Assembly: GCA_022539475.1 (NCBI GenBank)
Contig: VCMS01000262.1
Span: 69,619 to 133,618, forward strand
Source: Gracilaria domingensis
Taxonomy: Eukaryota; Rhodophyta; Florideophyceae; Gracilariales; Gracilariaceae
Reading direction: 5' to 3'
DNA length: 64,000 bases
Shown here: positions 61,525 through 64,000 of the stretch, one piece after another
How positions within the stretch are numbered: the stretch's first letter is position 1
How the letters are laid out: each line of letters begins with the position of its first letter
Made by a program: the position numbers and the translations under genes
The notes under the pieces: model-generated
What the model was told of the DNA's origin: nothing
Seen by the model: the letters and a program-made list of their open reading frames with translations, nothing else
Databases searched by the model: none

Positions 61525-61788
61525 ACTTCTCTTAAAAGCAACCTTAAGTGCAGTTTCAGAAGTGTTAGGACGCTACATGTTCAATTGCAAATTGACTGGT
61601 GCCACCAATGATGTTAACGATACCGAGCATTTGGCATGTTGCAATTAGACGCAACTGGACCAAAGACGTATGACATTTGTTCAATTACCAGCCTGCCGCA
61701 CCTTTTCTATGTTCATATGTATAGCCTTGTAATAGTATACTACTCTTAATACTCGCAAGACACTCATAATTTACTAATCATCTCATTC
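61525..61788. other. Short spacer
   Basis: Between two minus-strand genes; no feature seen. Confidence 0.5.
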
Positions 61789-63969
61789 TCATCCACTTCG
61801 AGGCGCTCGCAGCCTCATTATTGGCAAATCGTCATCACTACTACTCTCGAGCACTTCGGTTCTACCGGCGTCCGCTTCCACACCAATCTCCACAACCACT
61901 TGGTCTTCGTCCATGTCAACCGCCCCACCCTCCTTATCGGACAACAGTTCATCCTCCGCCTCCTCCTCCTCGTCACCATTGACAAACGTGGGTCGGAAAT
62001 CCCGCACCCGATGAACAGCATCAGGTAGTGCGTAGCCCTCTGGTACCATGTACATGTGGTATCTAACCAGCAAATCCATAGACTCGGGCCTATCTAACTT
62101 GTCCTTCCCACTTGCTCCAGCATGTGTCACATCACCACGGCCCACGAATACAGAGTACGGTGGGATGATTATCTTCTTCGCTGGATACACCTCCGACATC
62201 ACTCGCAACTGTTGGTTGTTCATCCCCACCAGTTGATGGCTTCCAGCGCTCACTCAGAGAGGAAAGCCTTCTTTTCCAGAGGCCATTACAAAGTATCCGG
62301 GGTTACCAGTATTCATTGTTTCCTTCGTAACCAGACCACTGAAGTCGGTGTGCAGCCTCTGGCGTTTGCACTTTCTGGTCGTCCCCAGAAATCGACCACC
62401 AGTTTTCGGAGTGTACATCTTCACACCTTCCCTTTCATTGTCCCATAGTCCCAAAGCCGCAGCAATTGTACCCATTTGAACATCAAGTAAAGCACGCGAC
62501 CTTACAACCCACCTGAGCTCCTCATTATCCTCCGGCTTCTCCACCGTACCCCAACGTGTCGACATCACTCTCCCCTCAAATGGTCCATCGCTACCGTCCT
62601 TCCATCTTTCATCATCGTTGATTATTTGAACAAACGACTTCTGTTCCTCCCCTTTCCGTATATCCGGCATCGCTCCATACTCATTCTCGAAGAAGTCCAC
62701 CAACTTCCCCGACACATCTCCGAACTCCCGAACTTCTTCCAACTCCTCCCATTTAGGGACACCATTATCCGTCGCAAAGCCATCAAGCACGCAATATCCA
62801 TTCTGCCTTAGCTCAGCTTGCATTCGGGCGAAGAACATTTGCCCAAATTCGTCATGCTCCTTCGCAGCAACCCACAGCACCTCTTCATCATCCAGACCTG
62901 TCGGTCGAGTACGAGGATACTGCATACCAAATGTCTCCGCCCGTAGGCGATGTTCAGCCCTTGCAGCGTGCCAAAAGACAAGATGGTGTACATCTCTGAG
63001 ATTCGAGACACTTAGCAGCTCCGACCTATATCCCTTCGGCAAGTGAATGACTCTGAGCCAGGGGTCCTTGTGCTCAATTACGTTCTTCCCTTGCCATTCC
63101 TGCGGTCTCAGCCTGGCATACCCGCACCATGATGGGTTCGGTGGGCCATCATATGGGTCTCCTCCAACAAGTCCGTGCTCCTCAGATTCCGGAAGAGCTG
63201 TAGGTAACTCGTCATCAAATGACCCCCCACCTGTCTCTTGCTGATCGTCTGGCGCAGCATCTTTCTCGACGGTGACAACCCGTGGAACTGTCACAGAAAG
63301 AAGCTCATCGTCATCCACAAATGCAGAACTGCCTGCGTTCTCTGCATTCGCTCCCTCTCCCAATGCCACGAACTGAACCTTCATCGACCTTCCTCTCAGC
63401 ACATGTTCATTTAGTTGAGACATCAGGTCATCCGGTGTCATGCTGTTCAGAGTAGATCTCATCTGTTGTGTGAAAGTCTTTCTCCGTTTCTTCCTCGGCG
63501 GAGCCCGCTGTTCTTCTAAAGAGCTATCCAGAACTTCTATGGCACCTCGATTTCGGCCGTGCTCAATTTCCCTATAACTCACCTGCGCCCGTTCTCGTGC
63601 ATTTCTTCGCGGCTCCCCTTCTTCACTGGCAGATGTTGCAGCAGCAGTAGCGGGAGTCCTCCTCTTCGTCACGGACTGCTTCACTGGTGCGGGGGGCGGA
63701 ATTACCTTGAGCATCGTCCGCAATCGATTCTGAACGGAAGTCGTGGCAGTTCTAATTGAGTTAGTCCTGCTCCGAACACGCGGCAATGTGTTGAAGTTCA
63801 CAACGTGTCCCAAAAGGAACAGATACACAGCTGCGTTGTTGTCTGGGTCTTCAACGTCATCTTCATTGGATGGAGCAGAAAGACTGACTTCGCGTTTCAG
63901 GAACACTTCCATGGACTCTTCCTCGTTCAGTTCATTCCTCACTGCTCGAGCCGCGCGGAACAGAGACAC
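61789..63969 (-). pseudogene. 2-oxoglutarate/Fe(II) oxygenase-like protein with one in-frame TGA
   Basis: A 726-codon frame from ATG 63969 to the stop at 61789, broken only by TGA at 62254-62256 (codon 572). N-terminal half: basic and disordered (PPRKKRRKTFTQQ, Ala/Thr/Glu-rich). C-terminal half: a domain with the jelly-roll iron site, HTD at 540-542 (RQRLHTDFSG), then GYFVMASGKEGFPL, the TGA, SAGSHQL, GRGDVTHAG (second His, 616) and VRYHMYM (Arg 636, 2-oxoglutarate position). HxD...H...R is the family signature. The sequence context around the stop suggests a Trp codon (TGG) was lost, an inference. The acidic C-terminal tail ends SSDDDLPIMRLRAPRSG. The substrate is unknown; some relatives oxidise nucleic-acid bases, and fungal KDZ transposons carry TET/JBP genes, which makes its place in a transposon suggestive. 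Confidence 0.7.
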
Positions 63970-64000
63970 TGCTCTATCATAAAAGAAACCTCGAACCTCC

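Noticed and set aside
1-64000. tRNA or rRNA genes
   Set aside because: I scanned for recognisable tRNA arms and rRNA blocks and saw none, although intron-containing tRNAs could be missed by eye.

Overview
The window is eukaryotic nuclear DNA dominated by transposable elements nested inside one another. I infer a repeat-rich florideophyte red alga, something like Chondrus crispus. The grounds are mid-range GC, mostly uninterrupted ORFs with a few short GTAAG...CTAAC...AG introns, a vanadium-haloperoxidase-like secreted protein, an algal/plant-type Rossmann oxidoreductase, and a Plavaka-like transposase beside copia and gypsy elements. This is an inference from gene content, not a species identification.

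Layout. 1-8693: the right-hand part of a large DNA transposon ('element I'). It holds a duplicated host-derived segment, a broken oxidoreductase gene, a hypothetical gene, a palindromic satellite block and a Plavaka-like transposase, and ends in a hairpin-rich terminal module at 8693. 9180-14040: a decayed copia retrotransposon (minus). 14041-15055: GC-rich tandem repeats and a hypothetical ORF. 15056-20424: gypsy A (plus), with four in-frame stops and most of pol deleted. 20425-21053 and 46742-48150: the two arms of a long inverted repeat. Gypsy B (minus, 21054-46741, target duplication GATAC, 1.9-kb LTRs) sits in the loop of that inverted repeat. 23719-39383: a 15.7-kb insertion ('element II') inside the integrase C-terminus of gypsy B. 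It has inverted CGTCTGT termini and an apparent TG target duplication. Its cargo is a coiled-coil protein gene, a C-terminal piece of the proteasome adaptor ECM29, an L-type lectin pseudogene, a vanadium-haloperoxidase-like gene, satellite repeats and a second, truncated Plavaka-like transposase. 48150-56389: mostly non-TE sequence with a 535-aa hypothetical gene and a 255-aa secreted cysteine-rich protein gene. 56390-64000: the left-hand part of a third large element ('element III'). It holds the same coiled-coil module, a ribulose-phosphate 3-epimerase fragment, a second broken copy of the oxidoreductase, small paralogous hypothetical modules, and a 2-oxoglutarate/Fe(II)-oxygenase-like gene broken by one in-frame TGA.

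Main interpretation. The left module (coiled-coil gene, starting CGTCTGTG) and the right module (Plavaka-like transposase, ending in AGACG) appear to be the two ends of one family of cargo-carrying DNA transposons. The variable middle holds fragments of host genes, as in Pack-CACTA elements. Element II is complete in the window. Element I shows only its right end and element III only its left end. The order of events, youngest last, is: inverted repeat, gypsy B in its loop, element II in gypsy B.
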